Below are positions 8,315 through 18,500 of a stretch of DNA of 64,000 bases, in pieces. The stretch spans positions 1,624,971-1,688,970 of the forward strand of contig NZ_JASJUU010000001.1 in NCBI RefSeq assembly GCF_030125375.1. Reading direction: 5' to 3'. Source of the stretch: Pseudoalteromonas umbrosa (GTDB taxonomy: Bacteria; Pseudomonadota; Gammaproteobacteria; Enterobacterales; Alteromonadaceae). Below the pieces are notes generated by a model. That model worked only from the letters and a program-made list of their open reading frames with translations, was not told the origin of the DNA and made no database searches. The position numbers and the translations under genes were made by a program. The stretch's first letter is position 1, and each line of letters starts with the position of its first letter.

Positions 8315-11300
8315 TTAACCTTTATTGCCAAAACCAAACTCATGCTCCAATACGGCCTTGATTTCAGCGTGACTTTGTATGATATCACCATGATTTCGCT
8401 GTTTAAGTAAAGTACAATCCACTTTACCACCGATAAATGCTTCCACGTTGTTATCAGCAATAGCATCCAGTGTTTGTGACCATTCACGTGTCAGCTCATC
8501 CGACACCTGCGCCTCATATTGACCTGCTTTAAATAAATGCACCTGAGACGTTTTCAGCGGTTGGCTCAGCGGACATAAATCCAACTGCCCTTCTGCTTTA
8601 CGCGCCTTTATCATTGCGTCGATACTGCCTGCTTCATGACCAAGCTCTCGCATTCGGGCAACAAATAATTGCTCATTTTCAGACTCAAACTCTTGCGTCA
8701 GCGTTTTGAGCTTCCCTGACTTGATAATAGTGTCTAAAAGCAGCACTTTTATGTCAGCGCTGTGGTTTCTTTCAAATAAACCTGCCATTTCTAGTGCGAT
8801 ATTGCCACCGAGTGACCAGCCTAAAAGACAAACTTTATCCGCTTCAATATGAGCGCACACCTCATCGTAATACACCTTAGCAAGCACATCTAACTGGCTA
8901 ATTTTTTCTTCATTAATGAGGTTATAGTTATCAACGCCTAAGCAATTAAACAACCCGTTTAACTCTGCTGCAAGCCCTTGATAAACCTCGCAGCCGCCGC
9001 TGCCAGCATGGACCATCACCAGGGTTGGTAAGCCGTCGCTAAAGTCATTTAAACGTTTCACTAATTGCCCATCACGTGCTTGATTACGTACCAAACTTGC
9101 CAGGCCTCGTACGGTAGGAGATTTAAACAAATCAGCCACAGAGAGCTTACAATTAATGGTTTGATTTATCACTTGTGTAAGTTTAATTGCCGCAATTGAA
9201 GTCCCGCCGAGCTTGAAGTAGTCATCACCGATCCCAATTTGCGAGTGACCTAATGCGGATTGCCACAGCTCACATAACTTAAGTTCAAGGGCATCGCGTG
9301 GCTCTACATATTCATCACTTTTAATAAAATTAGGTTCTGGCAAAGACTTTACATCCAGTTTGCCGTTGACATTGAGTGGAATTTTATCAAGTAACGTCAT
9401 TGCTGAAGGCACCATAAAGTCAGGCAGCGCAGTCTGCAAATATCCCATGATCTGCTCTGCTTTATCAGCACAGGGATCGTCGCTCACAACATACGCTGCA
9501 AGATACTTTTCAGTCCCGTTTTGCTTTGCAATTACCGCAGCTTGCTTCACCCCTGCAATGCTACAAATGGCGCTTTCGATTTCACCCAGTTCAATTCTAA
9601 AGCCGCGTATCTTCACTTGCTTATCGTTTCGACCAACGTATTCTATGTTGCCATCAGCTTGCCACTTCACAATGTCTCCGGTGCGATACATGCGAGGTTC
9701 GATGTTGCTATTTGCTGCGGCGTCTACAAATGGATTTTCGACAAATTTCTCTGCCGTGAGATCTGGACGGTTTAAATACCCTCTAGCAAGCCCTTCACCA
9801 CCAATGTAAAGCTCACCCGGTGTACCCACAGGGACTGGTTCCCCCATCGGATCTAATACATACAAGGTTTTGCCTGTTAAAGCGTGACCAATGGGCGCAT
9901 TAGTTCGACTATCATCAAGATGGCAAACAGAGGCAAACACTGTGGTTTCTGTCGGACCATATACATGACTTAACTTCACCTGCGGTGTACTTTGCTTAAA
10001 GGCATTCACCACATTTAAATTAACCTGCTCGCCGCCAAACAAGATGTGCTTAAGCGGGCTATTTTTAAGCTGTCCACTAGCTGCCAGTGCATTAAATAAT
10101 GCGGTGGTCATAAAGCTCGCATCGATTTTATGCGCTTCAACATACTGAGCAAATAGCTCTGGTGAGAGTCGCGTATATTTATCCACTAAATGCACACACA
10201 AGCCATTGAGCAAACTGAACATGGCATCAAAAATAAATCCATCAAATGCATATGACGACATACTGGCAATACGGCGCACCTTAGTCGCATCCAAGTAGTT
10301 GTTACCCAGTGCAAAAGAATTCACCGCATGGTGTTCAATCTCAACCCCTTTAGGTTGCCCCGTGGTCCCTGAGGTATAAATGACATACGCCAAGCTCGTT
10401 AAATCCGTATCCACGTCCAAATTCTCGATGCTCTCACCACCGACATGTTCGGCAACTAAGACACTCGGCCCCGAGTCGGTATTAAAAATACTCGATAACT
10501 CAGCATGATAGTCCGCTTGAGTGAGTACCAAAGAGACATTTGCATCGCTGGCAATAAATCGCGTGCGCTCATCAGGGTTATCCATCGACAGCGGAACATA
10601 AGCAGCGCCTGCTTTGAGCACCGCTAAAATGGCCACCACCATATCGGTATTTTGTGGGTAATAAAGCGCAATTAATGTATCCGGTTTAATCGTGGATTTT
10701 TGGTCTATCTCATATGCCTGTCGGATAAATCGAGCAAGCTTATTGGCTTTTTGATTGAGCTGCTGGTATGTCAGTTGCTCATCGCCACACACCACAGCAA
10801 TGTCACTGCCACGTCTGTTGGCTACACGCTCGAAAATACGATGGATCGATAGTGAGCTTGGAGTATGCTCGGGCTTTTGATTAAATTGTTCTAGTACTTG
10901 TGTGCGCTCAGCGTCACTCAGTACATTAATGTGATGTAACGCGTCAGAAGGCACCGCCAGCATGCCTTTAAGTATTCGAACGTAGCGCTGTGCAAATGCA
11001 TCGATGGTCGCTTGCTCAAATAAACTGGTCGCATAGTTAAACTGCAAACTCAGCTGCTCTGTGCTGTCATCAACGACTAAGGTCAAATCATATTTAGCAC
11101 TCTTGCCACTGAGCTTATCGCTTAGCACTGGCTTTAACTGCAAATCACCCTGCACGATTTGCTCGGCATTCATGCTCTGCACACTAAACATCACCTGAAA
11201 AATAGGATGGCGTGAGCTGTCTCTTTCTAACGCCAACAGCTCCACTATTTGCTCAAATGGTAAATCCTGATGCACTTTCGCTTGGGTAACCAGCTGATGC

Positions 11301-14300
11301 GTGTGCTGAATAAACTCGCTCGCACTCCTGTTTTTATCAACTTGACTACGCAGCGCCATCGAGTTGACAAAAAATCCGATAAGCGCCTGCACTTGGCTAT
11401 GATGTCGATTATCAGAAGGCGTACCAACCACAATATCTTGCTGCCCAGATACACTGCTCAAAGTGACATACAAGGCACTCAGCATCACAGTATACACACT
11501 GGTTTGCTGTGCCTTAGCACTGTCCATAACCTGCTTGGATAGCGGTTTATCTAGGACTAATTCAAGGTTATCACCTGCGTAGATCACTTGACTTGGCCTT
11601 GCCTTGTCATAAGGTAACTCCAGTGTTTCAACCCCTTCAAGTGCACCTTTCCAATAGCTTTGTAACTTGCTTAGTGTCTCACCTTGCAGATAATCTCTTT
11701 GCCATTTTGCGTAGTCAGCATAACGGATACTCAGCTCTGGCAGTTGTGCTGTTTTACCATCCAACGCCGCTAGATACGCTTTCGTTAGCTCTTCAGTGAA
11801 TACAAACGTCGACCAACCATCAAATGCGATGTGGTGCCACACAAAGAGCAAATACTGGGTAGTTGCACGACTAATGTGATATACCCGCATTGGGCTATCT
11901 TGTGATAGCTCAAATGGTTTTGATGCCAGTTCACTGACCAGTGTCTCTAGGACTACTTCATCCGCCACCGAGTGCTGTACAATAGCGATATCTGACGGTA
12001 ATGCGTGCTGACTTAAAATGCCATTATCTTGAGTGTTAAATACCGAATTTAATACTTCATGGCGGGCCACAACTTGGTTAAGTGCTTTTTGAAAAGCATC
12101 AAGATTTAGTGACTCACCAACTTCAAACAAAGCTGGAATATGATACGCGCTACTGCCTTTTTCATAGCTGTCGATAAAGAGTAATCGCTCCTGTGCAAAT
12201 GAAAGCGGTAAAGATTCAGCGTCACTGCGAGGGATCACAATGGCCTGTGACGCATCAATGACGTTAGCCAGTTTGGCGACGGTATTATGGGTGAACAGCA
12301 TTTCGAGAGGGATATCACGCTTGAGTGCTTTGCGGCTGGCCGCAGATAAACGAATTGCCGTGATTGAATTACCCCCTAACTCGTAAAAATTATCATCCAC
12401 ACCTACAGTATCAACATTGAGCACCTGTTGCCAAAGCTCACATAAGGTCGACTCAAGCTCACTGCTTGGTGCTTTGTAACTCTGTTTAACGCTTTGATTA
12501 GGAATAGGCAGTGCCTTTTCATCCAACTTACCATTGCCCGTTAAAGGGAATATCTCTAATTGTGTAAAGCTAGCTGGGACCATGTATTTTGGTAATGTTG
12601 ACGCTAAATATGCGTTAATGCTTTCCTCACAGGCAGTACTGTTTGCACTGGCAATCCAATAAGCATGCAATGCACCATCAGCTTGGCTTTTATCCGAAAT
12701 GACGGCCGCACTTTGAACACCCTCAACATCACATATGGCGTGCTCAACCTCACCAAGCTCAATTCGATAACCGCGAATTTTAACTTGGTTGTCGTTACGC
12801 CCAAGATATTCAATTTCACCATTGTCGAGCCAACGAACTAAATCACCCGTTTTGTAGATCCGCTGATTGTACACATCATCGCTACTTGCAAATGGATTTT
12901 GAATAAAGCGCGATTGCGTTAAATCATCGCGATTTAAGTAACCTCTGGCCACACCAACCCCGCCGATATATAACTCACCGATTGCGCCTACTGGCACAGG
13001 TTTAAGTGCCGATGACAAAACATAAAGCGTCACATTGGGATAAGCATGCCCTATACCATTGACCACTTGCCTTGGGTCAACGCGCTTGTTCATGGCGCCT
13101 ACTGTCGCCTCTGTTGGACCATATTCATCAATCAATGTCTCAGTAACCATTGAGAGCTTATCAATTACCGGCTTAGTCAGCGCTTCACCACCGACCATTA
13201 AGCTGCACAGGGTTACCTCACTGTCAGATAATAAGAGGTTAGCAAGGCTTGGCGTGGTTTTTACAAAACGCACTTGATTGTCTGTCAAATGTGCCTGATA
13301 TGCTGACACATTGGCAATGTCATCCTGATAAACACACACAGTTCCACCTGCCATGAGTGGGCATAAAGTGGTTGTCACGGTCAAATCAAAGCAATAGTTG
13401 GTCGAAAAATCACACACTTCAAGGGCATCTGATAAAGTACTTTGCACCCCAAAAAAGTAATTAAGTACCTGCGCTTGCTCTACCATTACGCCCTTTGGCT
13501 TACCTGTGGTACCCGAGGTATAAATGACATACGCAATGTTATTCATGCGGCTGCGACGCTCAGCAAAATCTTGTGAATTATCAATCACCAACATAGGTTT
13601 ATCACAGTTGATAAAGCCAACTTGAGTGCCAGTCAGCCAAGCATCTAGTCGATAGGCATACTGAGATTGCGTCAGTACCAAGCGCGTGTCTGTGTCCGCT
13701 AGAATAAACTGCACCCTATCTTCTGGGGCATCTGGGGAGATTGGGACATATCCGGCTCCCAGTTTCAATACCGCTAGCATGGCCACCAAAGTGTCAGCAC
13801 TTGGACTCAAATACAGCCCAATCAATGTATCGGCTTGCACCGACTCCCCTTGCTGAGTAAGGCGCTGCAAAATGTTATTTGCTAAATGCTCAGCTCGCTC
13901 ATTAAGTTGGTGATAACTTAAAGAAGTTTCCCCCGCTTTAACAGCCACCTTGTCTGGCATAGCTTGCGCGTGCTGGGCAATCAAGCCCGCAATGTCAGTT
14001 TCAAATTCAAAGTGCGTTTGTTGGCTGTTCCACTGCTGCGTGATTGCCTCACACTCACCATGTGTCAACAATCCTAATTGCTGATGCGGCTGTTCTGGCG
14101 ATTCAACCAGCTGCTCAAGCAAAACGTTAAGCTGTGATACCAGCTTGCTCGCTTTGTCAGCACCTAACCAATTCGCACTGTAATTAATGGCAATATCGAG
14201 CGTATCCCCTTGCTCTGTCGCAACAATTGACAGCGGATAATCAATTTTCTCAACCACCTTCTTAAGCTGCCATTTACGTGTATCGCCTTGATGATTGATC

Positions 14301-15583
14301 GGGTAATTCTCAAAAGTAAATAAAGTATGGAATAACCGCTCACCTTGCGGTTGCAGCTCAGCCAGTGCAACACTACTGGCACTGTTGAGTGACGCAATCG
14401 ATAGCTGAATATCTGCCATAATTTGCGCACAAGACGCATTTTCTGGCCAAAAAACTTGCAGTGGTAAGGTGTTGATAAACAAACCGACACTGTTGTCGAT
14501 GCCTTCAACTGGCAAATTACGACCCGAGACAACGGTTCCCACAGTAGTTTGCTCATCGCCCGCATAAACCTGGATCAGCTTGTGCCAACAAAATTGTAAT
14601 GCCACGTTGAGTGTCACCCCGGCATTTTGGCACATGGCTTTGAGCGCGTGAAACTCAACACCCGTTATCATCAATTGTTGCGTATCAGGTTCTGTGACCT
14701 GCATCGGCTTGGTCAAATCAATGGGGGCACTCAACATACCAGAGATGTCATTTGCCCCTTCAAATTGCTGTTTCTTTTCTTGCCAATACTGCTGTGTCTG
14801 CACTTGGTGTTGCTGATAATACTGCTGCGTTGCTAAGTAGGCCGTTTCCACCTCGACCGTCGGCACTGTGCCACCGAGTAACTGCTCATAATACTCATGG
14901 ACGCTGCGCAACAACAATGGCGCACTCCAGCCATCACTAATGCTGTGATGCTCCGTTTTTAGTAAGGTGTATAAGTCATCTGCTTGCTTGATAAGTGAAA
15001 TGCGGATCAGGCCCGGCTTTGATAAGTCAAACCCTTTTGCGCGCTCCGCTTGCTGCAATGCATCTATCTTTACAGCGCGATCTGCTTCACCTAATGCGCT
15101 GATATCTTTATAGTAAAAGCTATTGCTATCGATACTCGCTTTAGGTGAGACAATTTGCAACAGGGCTTCATCCCAGTTGAAAAAAGTGCGCAGCGCAGGG
15201 AATCTCAAAGAGGTTAACTCCCAAGCCTTTTGGTACAAAGGCACGTTCAGCGGCTCTTGATAATCCAACATCATTTGCACGCGATACGCATCATCGTCTG
15301 GCTGGTTCAAATGATGATAAATAAACCCTTGTTGTAAGCTGTTTGCCGGACTTACCGACTCAATACCACGCGAAGGCGCAGTTTGACTCTGGATATAACG
15401 CTTAAACGCTTTCGCCGAGTCAATTTTCTGTTCACTCAAAAACGCAATTAACTCTGGCTTATTGGCTTTGATTTTATTCACCAACTGCGGGTCTGGAGAC
15501 GCATTGCCAAAAGCCAGTTTTAACTTACCTTGCTCCGCCCAAATAGACAGGTTATGTGCACTGATTTCCTTGATAAGTAACAT
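8315..15583 (-). CDS. NRPS, modules 3-4: docking-C-A(Asn)-T-C-A(Ile)-T-TE
   Basis: This 2422-residue synthetase opens with a TubC-like N-terminal docking segment (about residues 1-50). Next come C (HHSISDG near 212), A (TSGTTG near 690), T (LGGNSI near 1065), C (HHIAFDG near 1250), A (near 1737), T (LGGTSI near 2120) and a thioesterase with GWSLGG near 2256 and a late His in NHGD. Pocket residues read by alignment to PheA positions give D-L-T-K-M-G-E-V-G for the first A domain (Asn-like) and D-G-F-F-L-G-V-V-F for the second (Ile-like). The first C domain starts with ANSLQQGFIYH, the type that follows an epimerase (DCL). The second has SFAQERL (LCL). Both fit the upstream E domain and the absence of E in this protein. 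The TE releases the peptide, by hydrolysis or macrocyclisation. The start is 3 bases after the preceding stop, with GGAGA as SD. Confidence 0.92.
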   Translation of the reverse strand: MLLIKEISAHNLSIWAEQGKLKLAFGNASPDPQLVNKIKANKPELIAFLSEQKIDSAKAFKRYIQSQTAPSRGIESVSPANSLQQGFIYHHLNQPDDDAYRVQMMLDYQEPLNVPLYQKAWELTSLRFPALRTFFNWDEALLQIVSPKASIDSNSFYYKDISALGEADRAVKIDALQQAERAKGFDLSKPGLIRISLIKQADDLYTLLKTEHHSISDGWSAPLLLRSVHEYYEQLLGGTVPTVEVETAYLATQQYYQQHQVQTQQYWQEKKQQFEGANDISGMLSAPIDLTKPMQVTEPDTQQLMITGVEFHALKAMCQNAGVTLNVALQFCWHKLIQVYAGDEQTTVGTVVSGRNLPVEGIDNSVGLFINTLPLQVFWPENASCAQIMADIQLSIASLNSASSVALAELQPQGERLFHTLFTFENYPINHQGDTRKWQLKKVVEKIDYPLSIVATEQGDTLDIAINYSANWLGADKASKLVSQLNVLLEQLVESPEQPHQQLGLLTHGECEAITQQWNSQQTHFEFETDIAGLIAQHAQAMPDKVAVKAGETSLSYHQLNERAEHLANNILQRLTQQGESVQADTLIGLYLSPSADTLVAMLAVLKLGAGYVPISPDAPEDRVQFILADTDTRLVLTQSQYAYRLDAWLTGTQVGFINCDKPMLVIDNSQDFAERRSRMNNIAYVIYTSGTTGKPKGVMVEQAQVLNYFFGVQSTLSDALEVCDFSTNYCFDLTVTTTLCPLMAGGTVCVYQDDIANVSAYQAHLTDNQVRFVKTTPSLANLLLSDSEVTLCSLMVGGEALTKPVIDKLSMVTETLIDEYGPTEATVGAMNKRVDPRQVVNGIGHAYPNVTLYVLSSALKPVPVGAIGELYIGGVGVARGYLNRDDLTQSRFIQNPFASSDDVYNQRIYKTGDLVRWLDNGEIEYLGRNDNQVKIRGYRIELGEVEHAICDVEGVQSAAVISDKSQADGALHAYWIASANSTACEESINAYLASTLPKYMVPASFTQLEIFPLTGNGKLDEKALPIPNQSVKQSYKAPSSELESTLCELWQQVLNVDTVGVDDNFYELGGNSITAIRLSAASRKALKRDIPLEMLFTHNTVAKLANVIDASQAIVIPRSDAESLPLSFAQERLLFIDSYEKGSSAYHIPALFEVGESLNLDAFQKALNQVVARHEVLNSVFNTQDNGILSQHALPSDIAIVQHSVADEVVLETLVSELASKPFELSQDSPMRVYHISRATTQYLLFVWHHIAFDGWSTFVFTEELTKAYLAALDGKTAQLPELSIRYADYAKWQRDYLQGETLSKLQSYWKGALEGVETLELPYDKARPSQVIYAGDNLELVLDKPLSKQVMDSAKAQQTSVYTVMLSALYVTLSSVSGQQDIVVGTPSDNRHHSQVQALIGFFVNSMALRSQVDKNRSASEFIQHTHQLVTQAKVHQDLPFEQIVELLALERDSSRHPIFQVMFSVQSMNAEQIVQGDLQLKPVLSDKLSGKSAKYDLTLVVDDSTEQLSLQFNYATSLFEQATIDAFAQRYVRILKGMLAVPSDALHHINVLSDAERTQVLEQFNQKPEHTPSSLSIHRIFERVANRRGSDIAVVCGDEQLTYQQLNQKANKLARFIRQAYEIDQKSTIKPDTLIALYYPQNTDMVVAILAVLKAGAAYVPLSMDNPDERTRFIASDANVSLVLTQADYHAELSSIFNTDSGPSVLVAEHVGGESIENLDVDTDLTSLAYVIYTSGTTGQPKGVEIEHHAVNSFALGNNYLDATKVRRIASMSSYAFDGFIFDAMFSLLNGLCVHLVDKYTRLSPELFAQYVEAHKIDASFMTTALFNALAASGQLKNSPLKHILFGGEQVNLNVVNAFKQSTPQVKLSHVYGPTETTVFASVCHLDDSRTNAPIGHALTGKTLYVLDPMGEPVPVGTPGELYIGGEGLARGYLNRPDLTAEKFVENPFVDAAANSNIEPRMYRTGDIVKWQADGNIEYVGRNDKQVKIRGFRIELGEIESAICSIAGVKQAAVIAKQNGTEKYLAAYVVSDDPCADKAEQIMGYLQTALPDFMVPSAMTLLDKIPLNVNGKLDVKSLPEPNFIKSDEYVEPRDALELKLCELWQSALGHSQIGIGDDYFKLGGTSIAAIKLTQVINQTINCKLSVADLFKSPTVRGLASLVRNQARDGQLVKRLNDFSDGLPTLVMVHAGSGGCEVYQGLAAELNGLFNCLGVDNYNLINEEKISQLDVLAKVYYDEVCAHIEADKVCLLGWSLGGNIALEMAGLFERNHSADIKVLLLDTIIKSGKLKTLTQEFESENEQLFVARMRELGHEAGSIDAMIKARKAEGQLDLCPLSQPLKTSQVHLFKAGQYEAQVSDELTREWSQTLDAIADNNVEAFIGGKVDCTLLKQRNHGDIIQSHAEIKAVLEHEFGFGNKG

Positions 15584-15586
15584 TGC

Positions 15587-18500
15587 TTAAATCTCCATGA
15601 TATTGTCGTCGCAAGTGTCGTCTTGCTCATCCAAATCAGCCTCTTCAAGTACGCTGTTTAAATGTGCAAGGTGCTCTACGGATAAGTCATTGGCAATAAA
15701 GTCACTGGGGGTGGCGACTGCGCCCTGCTCGGCAATATGAGCTGTATGTTCAATCACATGTTGCAAGTTTGTCGCAAAGTAGCGTTCAAAATCAGCACTA
15801 AGCTGCTGTCCTAGGCGCGACTGAATTGAAAACACCAGTTGGTCTGAGTCAATCATGCCGTTAATGTTAAGCATCAATGCCATTTCATTTTGCTCGCCAA
15901 TTAACTGGCCACAAGATTCTTGGACAATCTGCCAACTTTCTAAACCAGACGTGCTGCGATTAAATTGACCTAAGTAGTTGAAGTTAATAAGTGGCAGCTT
16001 TTGAGTAATTTGGCCTGCTTGGAAAAAGGCCCCATAGCCCACCCCTTTGTTCGGCACGGCGCGTAACATTTCCTTGGTTTGCACTACCACTGTTGAGAGG
16101 TCGTCATATGCTGTTAACTTCACTGGATATAAGCTGGTAAACCAACCTAGGGTTTGCGATACATCTAAGTGCTCGTCAATGTCTTCTCGACCGTGACCTT
16201 CTAAAGTGATCACATGCTCTGTACCTGATAATACTTGCGGCAAAGTTAAACTTAACGCAGCTAACAATAAGTCATTGATTTCCGTGTTGTAGCCTTCATT
16301 TGACTGTCTTAGTAGCATTTGTGTGTGCTCCACCGACAAAGACAACGAATGCTCACTGACAGATTCAGTAACATTTAATGCATTGCTATGCTCAACCACA
16401 TGTTGCCAGTAATTCAACTCACTGCTGTGATCTGTTGGGTAATTTTGCATGCTATTAACCCACTGGCGATAACTGCTGGTTTTTGCAGCTAATGTTTTAT
16501 CTGTGAGCAAGGTTTGCATGTCTTGTGACAACACCCGCCACGAGACGCCATCAATGATTAAATGGTGAAAAATAAAGCAAATTCGCGCAACACCATCACC
16601 ATAACCTTGCAGATGCACCAGCTTAAATAGCGGCCCATTTTTGAGGTCAAAACTTTCCTGCCATTGGCTCAATTGCTCTCCAATTTGCGTATCAGAGAGC
16701 CCTGTCACATCTATCTGAGCGACACCACACCAAGCAGCCAAATCTAACTCGTTAAGAGATAAATAAGATTGACGATAAGTATCACCTTGCGGCGCAAAAC
16801 GGACGCGCATCATATCGTGGTGCTCAACCAAAGCATGGCATGCCAGCTCAACTTGCGACGTAGTAAGAGTTTCAGGTACCGTCAGCATAAATGACTGGTT
16901 CCAATGATTAGGTTGCGATAGGCCTAAGTCAAAGAACCAAGACTGTACAGGCAGTAAATCAAACTCACCTGTTAGTACTCCTTGCTCTGCTTGTACTGTC
17001 TGGGCTTGCGGCAATTGCTCAAGCTTTTTCGCCAATTGTGCCACAGTCGGTGATTCATAGATGTCTTTCACTTTGAGCGTATAGCCCAATAAGCGCAGCT
17101 GCGACATCAATTGAATACTAATGATTGAGTCACCACCGATACGGAAGAAGTGCTCATCAATCCCCACTTTTTCAAGGCCAAGTAACGCCTGCCAAATATC
17201 ACACAGCTGGCTCTCAAGTTCAGTGGTCGGTGCAACATAATCGCTCTGTGCATCAAATACAGGATCTGGTAAGGCTTTGCGATCAACCTTGTTGTTTACA
17301 GTCAGCGGGACTTGCTCAATGGCCATAATGGCGCTGGGCACCATGTACTCTGGCAATTGCTCAGCTAAATATGTGTTTAGCACGTCATGGTTAAGTGCGG
17401 TTTCGCCTTGTGATACCACATACGCAATCAGTTGCTGTGTGCCTTGCAGCAATCGCGGGATCACAACTGCTTGCTTCACATCTTGATGTGCAATGAGAAT
17501 ATTTTCAATTTCTCCCAGCTCGATTCTAAAGCCTCGGATCTTAACCTGCTCATCATTTCGGCCAATGTACTCTAACTGGCCATCAGCAAGTCGGCGCACC
17601 AAGTCACCACTGCGGTACAAGCGGGATTCTTGAGAAGCAGGTAATTGCGCGGCAAATGGATTTTCAATAAAGCGCTCACGGGTCAGCTCTTTGCGGTTTA
17701 AATAGCCGCGAGCAAGACCAGCGCCACCGACATACAATTCACCTACAACTCCAACTGGCACTAGGTTTTGGTTGGCATCAAGCACATAAGCTGACATGTC
17801 ACTTAATGGTCGGCCAATGAGTGATTGGTGCTGATTGTTATCCGGTGAGAGTTCCTGATATGTCACATGCACGGTGGTTTCTGTGATGCCGTACATATTG
17901 ATTAACTTGGTTTGCGTATTACCATAGGCCTGCCACCAAGGCGCAAGGCGTGCCATATTAAGTTTGTCTCCTCCAAAAATAACATAACGCAGCGCTGGTA
18001 GCTGAGCACCTTGCGACACAGCGGTATCGGTAAATGAATAGAAAGCACTCGGTGTTTGGTTTAATACCGTGACGCCTTGGTTTTGACACAAGGCAATAAA
18101 CTCACGCGGATCACGGGTGCAGGCTTTGTCAGGGATCACAAGACAGCCACCGTGTAATAGCGCGCCCCAAATTTCCCACACACTAAAGTCAAAAGTACAG
18201 GCATGGTACATCACCCACACATCTTGCGCTGTGAACTGATACTCTTGCTCGCAAGAATCAAACAGTCGTACCACGTTGTGATGCGGTTGCATCACACCTT
18301 TTGGCTGTCCTGTGGTGCCTGATGTGTAAATCACGTATGCCAAATCATCTGCTGTGGTATTCACCACAGACAAGTCGATGTCCACTTCTTCCTGATTGAG
18401 TTCGTCATAACTGAGTACTTGCACAGATGTATCTAAGCCATCGAGTACTTCTGAAAGGTTCGCCTCTAACCCTGCTTCACAGAGCAATATTGGCGTTTGT

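Noticed and set aside
11245-14940. Numerous opposite-strand and alternative-frame ORFs inside the NRPS genes
   Set aside because: They are shadows of the long coding frames with no SD and no recognisable domains.
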